Assembly (NCBI RefSeq): GCF_003417065.2
Contig: NZ_QVLT01000019.1
Location: 18,452-82,451, forward strand
DNA length: 64,000 bases
From: Hymenobacter lapidiphilus
GTDB lineage: Bacteria; Bacteroidota; Bacteroidia; Cytophagales; Hymenobacteraceae
Reading direction: 5' to 3'
The notes beneath the pieces were generated by a model that worked only from the letters and a program-made list of their open reading frames with translations, was not told the origin of the DNA and made no database searches. How positions within the stretch are numbered: position 1 is the stretch's first letter; the number at the start of each line of letters is the position of its first letter. Of this stretch, positions 15,976-25,560 are shown piece after piece. Made by a program: the position numbers and the translations under genes.

Positions 15976-17865
15976 ATGTTCGCTTCCCGATTCCTGCCCC
16001 TGCTGGCCGGTGCGCTACTGGCCATAGCCGCGCCCGCGCTGGCTGCCCCGGCTCCGGCTCCGGCTGCCCCCACTATAACCGCTGCCGCCAAAGCCGCCCC
16101 CATCCAGCGCATCGACCCCACATTCTGGTGGGTGGGCATGAAGAACCCCAGGCTGCAGCTGCTCGTGCACGGCCCCGGTATCCGGACGGCCACGGCCGCG
16201 CTGCGGGCCTACCCGGGCGTGCGCCTCGACAGCGTGCAGCAGCTGGCCAGCCCGAATTACCTGATGCTACACCTCACCATCGGTTCCGAGGCCCGGCCCG
16301 GTCGGCTCCAGCTCGATTTTAAAGGCACCAAAAAGTTCAGCTACAACTACGAACTCAAGCAGCGCACCACGCCCGGTGACGACAAAAAGGTGCAGGGCCT
16401 CACGCAGCAGGATTTCATCTACTTTCTGATGCCCGACCGGTTTGCCAACGGCGACCTGAAAAACGACTACCTCAAGGACATGCGCGCGCCCAAAGTGGCC
16501 CGCGACTCGATGTACAGCCGCCACGGCGGGGATTTGGCCGGTATTGAGCAGCGCTTCGACTACTTCAAGGACCTGGGCGTGACGGCGCTGTGGCTGACGC
16601 CGGTGGTGGAAAACGACATGCCCAAGGCCAGCTACCACGGCTACGCCCTCACCGATTACTACAACACCGACCGCCGCTACGGTACCACCGAGCAGTACCG
16701 GCAGTTTGTGGAGCGCGCCCACGCCAGCGGCCTGAAAGTGGTGCACGACGTGGTGCTCAACCACATGGGCTCCAAGAACTACCTGTTCCTCGACCAGCCC
16801 GCGCCCGACTGGTTCAACCAGTGGCCGGGCTTCACGCGCAGCAACTACAACGCCTCGGCCCTCAACGACCCCTACGGCTCCGTCCTCGACCGTAAGCTGT
16901 ACAACCAGGGTTGGTTTGACACCACGATGCCCGACGTGAACCAGGCCAACCTGCTGGTGTCTACCTACCTGATTCAGAACTTTTTGTGGTGGGTGGAATA
17001 CACCGGCCTCGACGCCTACCGCATCGACACCTTCCCCTACTCCGACCCGAAGTTTCTGATGGATTGGGGCCGGGCCATGCAGGAGGAATTCCCGCGGCTG
17101 GCGCTGTTCGGCGAGTCGTGGGTGGGCAGCACGGCCCAGCAGGCGTTCTTCGCCCGCAACATTTTCCAGCCCGTTGATGGGTTAAAGGCCAACCTGCCCT
17201 CGGTGCTCGATTTCCAGTCGAGCTTCGCCCTGCACGATGCCCTGAAGTCGGGCAACATGCTCAAACTCTACGAGTCGCTGCAGGGCGATTGGATGTACGA
17301 GGACGCCTCGCGCAACGTCACGTTCCTCGACAACCACGACGTGAGCCGCTTCTACTCAGTTATCGGCGAGGACTTCGCGCGCTACAAAATGGGCCTGGCC
17401 TGGCTGCTGACCACCCGCGGCACCCCGCAGCTGTACTACGGCACCGAGGTGCTGATGAAGAACTTCAGCAACCCCGACGGCCTGGTACGCGCCGACTTTC
17501 CCGGCGGCTTCGCGGGCGACTCGCTCAACTACTTTAAAAAGCGCCCCGGCCAGCCCGGCGAGGCCTTCGACTACGTGCGCAAGCTGGCCCAGTACCGCAA
17601 GTCGCACGCCTTTTTGCACTCGGGCAAGCTGATGCAGTTTATCCCGCAGGACGGCGTGTACGTGTACTTCCGCTACGCCCCCGAAGGCACGGTGATGGTG
17701 ATACTCAACGGCAGCAAAGAGGCCCGCACGCTCGACGGCGCCCGGTTCGTGGAGCGCACGGGCGGGTTCACCTCGGGCCTGGAGGTAACGACCGGCGCGG
17801 TGCTTCCTACTTTAAAGTCGTTTACCGTGCCGGCCGCTACGGCGTGGGTAGTGGAATTGCGGTAG
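15976..17865 (+). CDS. Exported GH13 cyclomaltodextrinase / neopullulanase-like glycosidase
   Basis: A 629-residue exported glycoside hydrolase with a signal peptide (cleavage near ALAA-P). An N-terminal immunoglobulin-like cyclomaltodextrinase domain (about 45-125, beginning DPTFWWVGMKNPRLQLLV) precedes the GH13 barrel. Catalytic residues are visible: nucleophile Asp351 in YRIDTFPY, acid/base Glu380 in FGESW, and Asp455 in FLDNHD; region I is VHDVVLNHMG. A C-terminal beta domain ends the protein. Same architecture as SusA-type neopullulanases, which cut maltodextrins, cyclodextrins or pullulan in the periplasm. Starts a three-gene block with the second GH13 gene and the transporter. Confidence 0.92.
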   Translation: MFASRFLPLLAGALLAIAAPALAAPAPAPAAPTITAAAKAAPIQRIDPTFWWVGMKNPRLQLLVHGPGIRTATAALRAYPGVRLDSVQQLASPNYLMLHLTIGSEARPGRLQLDFKGTKKFSYNYELKQRTTPGDDKKVQGLTQQDFIYFLMPDRFANGDLKNDYLKDMRAPKVARDSMYSRHGGDLAGIEQRFDYFKDLGVTALWLTPVVENDMPKASYHGYALTDYYNTDRRYGTTEQYRQFVERAHASGLKVVHDVVLNHMGSKNYLFLDQPAPDWFNQWPGFTRSNYNASALNDPYGSVLDRKLYNQGWFDTTMPDVNQANLLVSTYLIQNFLWWVEYTGLDAYRIDTFPYSDPKFLMDWGRAMQEEFPRLALFGESWVGSTAQQAFFARNIFQPVDGLKANLPSVLDFQSSFALHDALKSGNMLKLYESLQGDWMYEDASRNVTFLDNHDVSRFYSVIGEDFARYKMGLAWLLTTRGTPQLYYGTEVLMKNFSNPDGLVRADFPGGFAGDSLNYFKKRPGQPGEAFDYVRKLAQYRKSHAFLHSGKLMQFIPQDGVYVYFRYAPEGTVMVILNGSKEARTLDGARFVERTGGFTSGLEVTTGAVLPTLKSFTVPAATAWVVELR

Positions 17866-18021
17866 ATTGGGCTTGTTCTGGCGTCAGGATTCTGCCGCCA
17901 TCAGCCGGGCCTGTTCCTCAACTTTACCATCCCTTCAACCCCGAGGGCCTCTTTTGCAAAGTGAACTGCCGGTAAAACTCCGGCGCCCGCTACGGGCTAA
18001 AAACGCCAGAATAACCTGACT

Positions 18022-19815
18022 ATGAAACGCCTCCTGCTCCTGCTCGCGCTTGCCGCCTGCTCGCCCCAAAAACCTGCTATGCTTCCGCCCGACGCCAATA
18101 CCACCGAAGAAGCCCCCCAGGACCACAAGCTCATCATCTACCAGCTGATGACACGCCTGTTCGGCAACCAGACCGCCACTAACAAAACCTACGGCACTAT
18201 CCAGGAAAACGGCGTCGGCAAATTCAACGACATCAACGACCAGGCCCTGCAGGCTATTAAGCGGATGGGGGCCAGCCACGTGTGGTACACCGGCGTGCTC
18301 GAACACGCTACCCTCACTGCCTACGAGGGCATCCCGGCCGATGATGCCGATGTGGTGAAGGGCCGCGCCGGCTCGCCCTACGCCATTAAGGACTACTACG
18401 ACGTGGCTCCTGACCTAGCCGTGGACGTGCCCAACCGCATGCGCGAGTTCGAAGCGCTGGTGAAACGCACCCACAACAACGGCCTCAAGGTTATTATCGA
18501 CTTCATTCCCAACCACGTGGCCCGCTCCTATAAATCGGATGCCAAGCCGGCGGGCGTGGTAGACCTGGGCGAGCAGGACGATAAAACCCAGGCCTTCAAG
18601 CCCGGCAACAACTTCTACTACCTGCCTGGCCAGCCCTTCGTGGTGCCGACCGACTACAATCCGCTGGGCGGCTTAAAGGCCCCCAACGAGGATGGTAAGT
18701 ACCAGGAAAACCCCGCCAAGGCTACCGGCAACGATGTTTTCACGGCTGCTCCGAGCGTCAACGACTGGTTCGAAACCACCAAACTCAACTACGGCGTCGA
18801 CTACCAAAACAAACGCCAGCCCTACTTCGAGCCTATTCCGGATACGTGGCTGAAAATGCGCGACATTCTGGTGTTCTGGGCCCGCAAGGACGTTGACGGT
18901 TTCCGCTGCGACATGGCCGAGATGGTGCCGGTCGAGTTCTGGGCCTGGGTGATTCCGGAGCTGAAGAAGGTGAAGCCCAGTCTGCTGTTCATCGGCGAAG
19001 CCTACGACGCCAAAACCTACCAGATGTACCTGGAAAAAGGCCATTTCGACTACCTCTACGATAAGGTGGGCCTCTACGACGGCCTGCGCCGCCTGACCCG
19101 CAACGAAGGCACGACCCGCGACATCACCAAAGTCTGGAGTGAGGAAAGCCGCGGCTTCGGCGGCCACATGCTGCGCTTTCTGGAAAACCACGACGAGCAG
19201 CGCATTGCCAGCCCCGACTTTGCCGGTAACGCCCGCGCCGCCCTGCCGGCCATGACGGTTTCCGCCACGCTGGGCACCGGCCCGGTAATGCTCTACTTCG
19301 GGCAGGATGTGGGCGAGCCGGCCCTTGCCTCCGAAGGCTTCTCGGGTGAAGACGGCCGCACCACTATTTTCGATTACTGGGGCGTGCCCGAGCACCAGAA
19401 ATGGCTGAACGGCGGCAAGTTTGATGGCGGCCAGCTCAGCCCCGAGCAAAAGCAGCTGCACGCGTTCTACGTACGCCTGCTCACGCTTTCGGGCCAGCGC
19501 GAGGCCATTCGGAAGGGCCGTTTCTACGAGCTGCAAAGCACGTTGGCGGCCCAGAACCCCGGCTACAATGCCGAGCGCGTGTACGCCTACCTGCGCTACA
19601 CCGACCGCGAAAAGCTGCTCGTCATCGTCAACTTCAGCCCCAGCCAAACCCATACGCTCAACCTTAACCTGCCCGCCGACATGCGCGCCAGCCTGAACCT
19701 ACCCGCCGACAAGCCGCTTACCTACACCGATTTGCTGGCCCCGGCTAGTAAATCGACTAATAGCACTACCGTTACGCTGGCCCCGCAAAGCAGCCACATT
19801 TTCGAAATCAAGTAG
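18022..19815 (+). CDS. GH13 alpha-amylase-family lipoprotein
   Basis: A 597-residue lipoprotein (lipobox LALAAC within the first 20 residues) with a GH13 catalytic barrel. Conserved regions: DFIPNHVARS (region I), FRCDMAEM with Asp297, FIGEAYD with Glu326, and FLENHDEQR with Asp391. A C-terminal beta-sandwich closes the protein. It likely trims maltooligosaccharides at the periplasmic or outer-membrane face, feeding the transporter encoded next. Together with the upstream GH13 enzyme it makes a two-step extracytoplasmic starch-degradation pair. Exact cleavage specificity cannot be judged by eye. Confidence 0.9.
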   Translation: MKRLLLLLALAACSPQKPAMLPPDANTTEEAPQDHKLIIYQLMTRLFGNQTATNKTYGTIQENGVGKFNDINDQALQAIKRMGASHVWYTGVLEHATLTAYEGIPADDADVVKGRAGSPYAIKDYYDVAPDLAVDVPNRMREFEALVKRTHNNGLKVIIDFIPNHVARSYKSDAKPAGVVDLGEQDDKTQAFKPGNNFYYLPGQPFVVPTDYNPLGGLKAPNEDGKYQENPAKATGNDVFTAAPSVNDWFETTKLNYGVDYQNKRQPYFEPIPDTWLKMRDILVFWARKDVDGFRCDMAEMVPVEFWAWVIPELKKVKPSLLFIGEAYDAKTYQMYLEKGHFDYLYDKVGLYDGLRRLTRNEGTTRDITKVWSEESRGFGGHMLRFLENHDEQRIASPDFAGNARAALPAMTVSATLGTGPVMLYFGQDVGEPALASEGFSGEDGRTTIFDYWGVPEHQKWLNGGKFDGGQLSPEQKQLHAFYVRLLTLSGQREAIRKGRFYELQSTLAAQNPGYNAERVYAYLRYTDREKLLVIVNFSPSQTHTLNLNLPADMRASLNLPADKPLTYTDLLAPASKSTNSTTVTLAPQSSHIFEIK

Positions 19816-19831
19816 TGAGAAGCCAGAGGCT

Positions 19832-19942
19832 AGAAGAACGTCATTCAGAGCGTAGCGAAGAATCTCGCGTGCTAACGTTACAAAGTCGCTGTTCAACGAC
19901 TTCGTGCGCGATTCTTCGCTGCGCTCTGAATGACGTTCTTCT
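19832..19942. repeat. Intergenic palindrome, GTCATTCAGAGCG family, copy 1
   Basis: Arms 19832-19864 and 19910-19942 (33 bp, one mismatch) around a 45-nt loop. Same core as 40872-40969 and 63923-64000. Confidence 0.85.
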
Positions 19943-19988
19943 CACCTACCCACTTCCGCCCGTTCCCAATCCCTAAATTCCCCCACAT

Positions 19989-21668
19989 ATGGCCTCCCCC
20001 ACCGCCACCGTTTCGGCTGATACCCGCGACAAACCCCGGATGAGCTTCTGGCAAATCTGGAACATGAGCTTCGGCTTTCTGGGTATCCAGTTCGGATTCG
20101 AGTTGCAGAATTCCAATGTAAGCCGCATTTTCGAAACGCTGGGCGCCAGCAAAGACGACCTGCCGCTACTATGGATTGCCGCCCCACTGACGGGTCTGTT
20201 AGTGCAGCCCATTGTCGGCTACTTTTCTGACCGTACTTGGCACCCTACCTGGGGCCGACGACGGCCGTTCTTTTTCTTGGGGGCAGTGCTGGCTACGCTA
20301 TCATTATTTATTATGCCCAATTCGGGGTCGCTGCTGATAGCGGCCGGGATGCTGTGGGTGATGGATGCGAGCATCAATATTTCGATGGAGCCGTTCCGGG
20401 CCTTTGTTGGCGACCTGTTGCCTAACAACCAGCGAACTACAGGCTTTGCTACCCAAAGCTTTTTTATCGGGGTGGGCTCGGTTATCGCCGCCGGCCTGCC
20501 GTGGGTGTTCACCAACCTATTTGATATAGCTAATATAGCCCCACAGGGCCAGATTCCGCCCTCCGTGAAATATGCGTTTTACGCGGGCGGAGTGGCGTTT
20601 TTTCTGGCCGTGATGTACACCGTGGTCACTACCCGCGAGTACCCGCCGGCCAACATGGCTGAGTTTGAGCGCGAAAAAGCCGACACCCGAGTATTCGATG
20701 GTTTGAAAGAATCGTTCATGGGCATTTTCCATATGCCCAAGGCGATGCAGCAGCTAGCCGTGGTGCAGCTTTTTACTTGGTTTGCCCTGTTTGCTATGTG
20801 GATTTACTCCACCAACGCCATCACCAGCAACATCTACGATATGCACGTAGACAACCAGCTATTTGCCAAAATCGAGCAGCGGGTGCAGGCAGCTTCCGCT
20901 TCCGTAAAAGGCGTGGCAGCCAAAAGCTTCTTCGATCTGAGCGCCGCCACGGCTGCCGAGATGCAAGCCAAGCAGCTCACTGCACTCCGCAACGATTTAG
21001 CCGATATCAACCGCTTTCAGTCCGGCAGCCCCGACAAGGTGATAACCACCAACTTGGCAGGTTACGCACTGAAGAGCACTGATTTTACCCCCGCCGAAGT
21101 TACTACGCTCGTAAGGGTCCAGCAACAGTACAACGATGGGGCCGACTGGTTGGGCATCTGCTCATCGGTGCGCAATGGTGTGGCCGCCCTGTTTGCCTTC
21201 CTGCTGCCAGTACTGGCCCGCCGCACCAGTCGCCGCTTTACCCACATGCTGTGCTTAGTAGTGGGCGGCTTGGGCCTGATTTCTCTGCGCTTCGTGGATA
21301 CGCCGGCCCTGTTGGCAGTAGCTATGGGTTTGGTAGGTATTGCCTGGGCCAGCATTCTGTCGATGCCTTACGCCATGCTCGCCGGTGCCCTACCTGCCAA
21401 CAAAATGGGCTATTACATGGGGGTGTTCAACTTTTTCATCGTCATTCCCCAGATTGTAGCGGCCACGGTGTTAGGTTTCCTTACTATCCATCTATTCAGT
21501 GGCAATACCCTCTCGGTGCTGGTTCTGGGCGGAGTCACGATGGTTATTGGGGGATTGCTCACGCTACGTGTCGATGATGCCGATGATATCCGGCTGGTTT
21601 CGGCGGAGCCCGTGGCCTTGCCGGGCGGTGGCTATGATGCTCCGGTAGAAACCGATCCGCGGCTGTGA
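19989..21668 (+). CDS. SLC45-like MFS sugar (maltose/maltodextrin) transporter
   Basis: A 559-residue major facilitator protein. Motif A between TM2 and TM3 reads GYFSDRTWHPTWGRRRPFF, typical of SLC45/sucrose-type proton-sugar symporters, and twelve hydrophobic segments can be traced. Between the seventh and eighth segments (about residues 286-385) lies an unusually long Ala/Gln-rich loop of about 100 residues that should face the periplasm. Position after two GH13 enzymes and near a glucan phosphorylase suggests uptake of maltose or maltodextrins into the cytoplasm. A palindrome separates it from the GH13 gene, so it may have its own promoter. Confidence 0.85.
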   Translation: MASPTATVSADTRDKPRMSFWQIWNMSFGFLGIQFGFELQNSNVSRIFETLGASKDDLPLLWIAAPLTGLLVQPIVGYFSDRTWHPTWGRRRPFFFLGAVLATLSLFIMPNSGSLLIAAGMLWVMDASINISMEPFRAFVGDLLPNNQRTTGFATQSFFIGVGSVIAAGLPWVFTNLFDIANIAPQGQIPPSVKYAFYAGGVAFFLAVMYTVVTTREYPPANMAEFEREKADTRVFDGLKESFMGIFHMPKAMQQLAVVQLFTWFALFAMWIYSTNAITSNIYDMHVDNQLFAKIEQRVQAASASVKGVAAKSFFDLSAATAAEMQAKQLTALRNDLADINRFQSGSPDKVITTNLAGYALKSTDFTPAEVTTLVRVQQQYNDGADWLGICSSVRNGVAALFAFLLPVLARRTSRRFTHMLCLVVGGLGLISLRFVDTPALLAVAMGLVGIAWASILSMPYAMLAGALPANKMGYYMGVFNFFIVIPQIVAATVLGFLTIHLFSGNTLSVLVLGGVTMVIGGLLTLRVDDADDIRLVSAEPVALPGGGYDAPVETDPRL

Positions 21669-21683
21669 GGTAAGAGATAAGAC

Positions 21684-21740
21684 AACGAGAAAGGCCTGCC
21701 CTGCTGAGCTACATGCTCAGCAGGGCAGGCCTTTCTCGTT
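21684..21740. terminator. Bidirectional terminator hairpin after the sugar transporter
   Basis: Perfect 26-bp stem (21684-21709 with 21715-21740), 5-nt loop, between convergent genes. Confidence 0.85.
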
Positions 21741-21756
21741 GCTGAGGCACCGGGCG

Positions 21757-22152
21757 CTACCCGGCCAGCCAGCTATAGGCGGGCGCTTCTTCCACAAACA
21801 CCCGGATTTCAAGGTCGGCGGCGGCTACGGTGTTCAGCTCGCGGAGGCGGACGATGAGCAGCTCGGCGTGGTAGGGCGTGGTGAAGTAGGCAATGCGGCG
21901 CACGGTGGCGGGCAGGGCCGCCTGCAGCTCAACCCGGAAATCGTGCAGAATCCAGAGCATATCGGCCGGGTCGGCCAGGCCGCGGCTGCGCAGGTCGATA
22001 AGCCAGCGGCCGGCCTGCACGGGCTGCGCCATGCGCAGCGCCTCCTGGTAACCGGCCCGGTGCTCGGCCGGGGTAGCTACCCGCGTCCAGCGCATTATCA
22101 GCAGCCGTAAGTCGGAGCGGTAGGAGATGAGGACGTATTCGGCAACGGGCAT
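21757..22152 (-). CDS. Conserved hypothetical protein, STAS/SpoIIAA-like size
   Basis: A 131-residue cytoplasmic protein of unrecognised function. It alternates short strands and helices (YVLISYRSDLRLLIMRW, RWLIDLRSRGLADP, RRIAYFTTPYHAELL), which suggests a small alpha/beta domain of the SpoIIAA/STAS kind, but this is impression only. ATG at 22152 is preferred to a longer frame because a TACCTTTG promoter box lies 26 bases upstream of it (22178-22185), inside the longer frame. Transcribed alone; converges on the transporter. Confidence 0.65.
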   Translation of the reverse strand: MPVAEYVLISYRSDLRLLIMRWTRVATPAEHRAGYQEALRMAQPVQAGRWLIDLRSRGLADPADMLWILHDFRVELQAALPATVRRIAYFTTPYHAELLIVRLRELNTVAAADLEIRVFVEEAPAYSWLAG

Positions 22153-22177
22153 TGGAAGGGGCTGGCAGGCAATGGGG

Positions 22178-22185
22178 CAAAGGTA
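22178..22185 (-). promoter_or_regulatory. -7 promoter box TACCTTTG before the 131-residue protein
   Basis: Minus-strand TACCTTTG, exact TAnnTTTG match, 26 bases before ATG 22152; it decides that start. Confidence 0.6.
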
Positions 22186-22314
22186 AGCCCAGTGGCGCAC
22201 ACTATCCGAACAGTACAGCCCGCTCCTGTAGCAATGCAACTCCGGCGCTTACAGATTTGTCCTTCCCTGCGTATCTTCCCCCCGTAATCCATTCCACTTC
22301 ATTCCTACCGATTT

Positions 22315-25300
22315 ATGACGCGCAACCACCTGTTGCTGCTGGGCCTCGGCGCCACGCTATCGATTCAGCCGGCATTGGCTCAGAAAAAACCCGCTCCTAC
22401 TGCCAAAGCCAGTACCGCCAGCTCTCTGCCCGGTGGCGCCCGGCTGGTAGAGAAGGTCACCAAAAAGCCCGGCGAGCTGGTGATTCCGTACGAAAAGTAC
22501 GTGATGCCCAACGGCCTGACGGTGCTAGTAACCGAGGACCACTCCGACCCGCTGGCCCACGTCGACATCACCTACCACGTAGGTTCGGCCCGCGAGCAGA
22601 TTGGCAAGTCGGGCTTTGCCCACTTCTTCGAGCATATGATGTTCCAGGGCTCCGACAACGTGGGCGACGAGCAGCACTTCAAGCTCGTTACCTCGGCCGG
22701 CGGCACGCTCAACGGCACCACCAACCGCGACCGGACCAACTACTTCGAAACCGTACCGAGCAACCAGCTTGAAACGGCGCTCTGGCTGGAAGCCGACCGC
22801 ATGGGCTTTCTGCTGGATGCCGTAACCCAGCAGAAGTTTGAGGTGCAGCGCTCGACCGTGAAAAACGAGCGGGGCCAGAACTACGACAACCGCCCCTACG
22901 GCCTGGCCTCCGAGAACGTTTCGAAGACGCTATACCCCTACGGCCATCCCTACAGCTGGCTCACCATCGGCTACCTCGAAGACCTGGACCGCTCCAACGT
23001 CGACGACCTGAAGAACTTCTTCCTGCGCTGGTATGGCCCCAACAACGCGACCCTGACGGTAGGCGGCGACGTGAAGCCCCAGCAGGTACTGCAGATGGTG
23101 GCCAAATACTTCGGCTCCATTCCGAAGGGCCCGGCCGTAGCCGCCCAGAAGCTGGCGGCCCCAGTATTGAGCCAGGACCGCTACGTGAGCTACCAGGACA
23201 ACATCCGCTTCCCGATGCTGCAGATGGTGTTCCCGACCGTGCCCAGCGGCCACCCCGACGAGAGTGCCCTCGACGCACTAGCCGAAATTATTGGCCAGGG
23301 CAAGAATTCGCTGCTCTACAAGAACCTCATCAAGCCCCAGCGCGCCGTGCAGGCCCAGGCCTACAACTCCACCTCGGAGCTGGCCGGCGAGTTTACGATG
23401 GTGATGCTGCCCTTCCCCGGCAAAGGCCTCGACAGCCTCGAAATGGTAGCCCGCGGTTCGCTGGCCGAGTTTGAGCGCACCGGCGCCACCGCCGAGCAAG
23501 TGGCCCGCTTCAAGTCGAGCACCGAGGCCCAGGTGGTAAATGGCCTGGCCAGCGTGAGCGGCAAGGTAAGCGTGCTGGCTGCCTACCAGACCTATTACAA
23601 CGACCCCAACCGCCTGGTTAAGGACATGAAGGCCCTACGGGCCGTAACGCCGGCCGACGTGAACCGGGTGTACAACCAGTACATCAAGGGTAAGAAAGCC
23701 GTTATTCTGAGCGTGGTGCCTAAAGGCGGGGCTATTGCCCCCCTCAAGCCCGACAACTTCACGGCCTCCAAGGACGGCTACAAGGCCCCTAACTACGGCT
23801 ACGAAGGCCTTACCTATACCAAGCCTACCGACAACTTCGACCGCAGCAAGCAGCCCAAGGGCGGTGCCGCGCCGCTGGTGCAGGTGCCGGTGGTATGGCA
23901 GAGCAAGCTCGATAACGGCCTGCGCCTGATGGGCAACCGGAACACTGAGATTCCAACGGCCACCATGCTGCTGACGATGCGCGGCGCCGCCGCCTGGAGC
24001 AGATGGACCGTAACAAAGCCGGCATTGCAGCCCTCACGGCGGCCATGATGAACGAAGGCACTGAGAAGTACACCTCGGAGCAGTTCAGCGCCGAGCTCGA
24101 CAAGCTGGGCAGCGCCATCCGGGTAGGAGCCGGCGACGACAACACGACGGTGTACGTGCAGAGCCTGACCAGAAACCTGCCCGCCACCATGGCCCTGCTG
24201 GAGCAGCGCCTCATGCACCCGAACTTCAATGAGGCCGATTTCGCCCGCATCAAGAAGCAGGCCCTCGAAGGCATTGCCAACCAGGTAACCCAGCCGGTGC
24301 TCATCGCCAACAAAACCTTCGACCGGCTGGTGTACAACCCGGCCGACATTATGAGCGTGCCTTCCAGCGGCACGGCCGCCACGGTAAGCAGCATCACGCT
24401 CGCCGATGTGAAGAAGTTCTACCAGGACTACTACGCGCCCAACGTGAGCTACCTGGTAGCCACCGGCGACGTGGATCAGGCCACGCTGACCAAGCAGCTG
24501 GGCTTCCTGAACAACTGGCAGCAGAAGCAGATCAGCCTGCCGGCCGGCGAAATGGCCACCCAGCCCGATAAAACGCGCATCTACTTCGTGAACAAGGACG
24601 GCGCCGCGCAGTCGGAAATCCGGGTGGGCTACCTCTCGCCCCTCACCTACGATGCCACCGGCGACTACTACCGCGCCTACCTGAGCAACTACCTGCTCGG
24701 CGGTGCCTTCAACTCGCGCATCAACCTGAACCTGCGCGAAGACAAAGGCTACACCTACGGCGCCCGCTCGGGCTTCCAGGGCACGCGCTACGCCGGTCCG
24801 TACACGGCTTCGGCCGGCGTGCGCGCCGATGCTACGGCGGCTTCGGTGAAGGAGTTTATGTCGGAAATCAAGAACTACCGCAACGGTATTACCGACGAGG
24901 AGCTGCAGTTCCTGCAGGCTTCGGTGGGCCAGAGCGACGCGCTGCGCTACGAAACCGGCCAGCAGAAAGCCGCTTTCCTGAGCCGCCTCGTAGAGTACGA
25001 CCTGCCCCTCGATTACGTGAAGCAGCAGAGCGAGATTCTCAACAACCTCAAGAAGGAGGATGTGCAGGGAATTGCCCAGAAGTATCTGCCCGCCGATAAC
25101 ATGTACATCGTGGTAGTCGGCGACCGGACCAAGGCCTTCCCTGGCCTGACGGAACTCGGCTACGAGGTAGTAGAGCTCGACAACGATGGCAACCGCGTAA
25201 CGGCCTCCGCCACCTCTATGCCCACGCCCGAGGCAATGGCCCCCGGCATGGATGCAGAGAAAACGAAGGTGGTAACCAAAGACGCTAAAGGCAAGAAGGA

Positions 25301-25343
25301 GAAGAAGAAGTCCAAGCGCGATAAAGACAAGGACAACGACTAA
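22315..25343 (+). pseudogene. M16 zinc peptidase (two tandem M16 units), interrupted by a 1-base frameshift
   Basis: An exported insulinase-family peptidase with signal peptide (cleavage near ALAQ). The first M16 unit carries the zinc motif HFFEH (His103, Glu106, His107) and downstream VKNERGQNYDNRP. The second unit has no zinc motif, as usual for M16B dimers in one chain. The first frame (from 22315) stops at 24048; the second resumes from about 24003 and runs to 25343. Adding one base in the GC run 23983-23994 gives RGGRRLEQMDRN, which matches the GGxRLE sequence common here, so one base is missing. Full product would be about 1009 residues. Both halves look intact, so sequencing error is more likely than decay. 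Confidence 0.85.
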
Positions 25344-25363
25344 TCCCTGGCCAGAAGCCAACT

Positions 25364-25402
25364 AAAACGGCCCGGTTCGCACAGTGCGAGCCGGGCCGTT
25401 TT
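25364..25402 (+). terminator. Intrinsic terminator of the M16 peptidase gene
   Basis: 18-bp stem (25364-25381 with 25385-25402, one mispair) with 3-nt loop; the right arm ends in TTTT. Confidence 0.85.
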
Positions 25403-25426
25403 GCGTTTGTGCCGGGTTGGTTAGCT

Positions 25427-25520
25427 GAACGTCATGCTGAGCTTGCCGAAGCATCTCTACCGCAGCAGTAATCATACACTACTGCGGTAGAGATGCTTCG
25501 GCAAGCTCAGCATGACGTTC
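25427..25520. repeat. Intergenic palindrome, GTCATGCTGAGCTTG variant
   Basis: Arms 25427-25469 and 25478-25520, 43 bp with one mismatch and an 8-nt loop, between convergent M16 and rpoN genes. It shares the outline GTCAT.C.GAGC...CGAAG with the other palindromes. Confidence 0.85.
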
Positions 25521-25560
25521 TCCTTAGTATCAACAACTCTCTAAGCAACTCCTATAACTT

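Noticed and set aside
23983..24003. Programmed ribosomal frameshift in the M16 gene
   Set aside because: No slippery heptamer or stimulatory hairpin is evident, and other genes here show similar lesions in GC tracts, so error or mutation is more likely.
23814..25361. Long open frame (515 codons) on the minus strand opposite the M16 peptidase
   Set aside because: It mirrors the coding frame of the real gene; GC-rich codon use leaves few stops on the opposite strand. Its composition is low in plausible domains and it has no start context.
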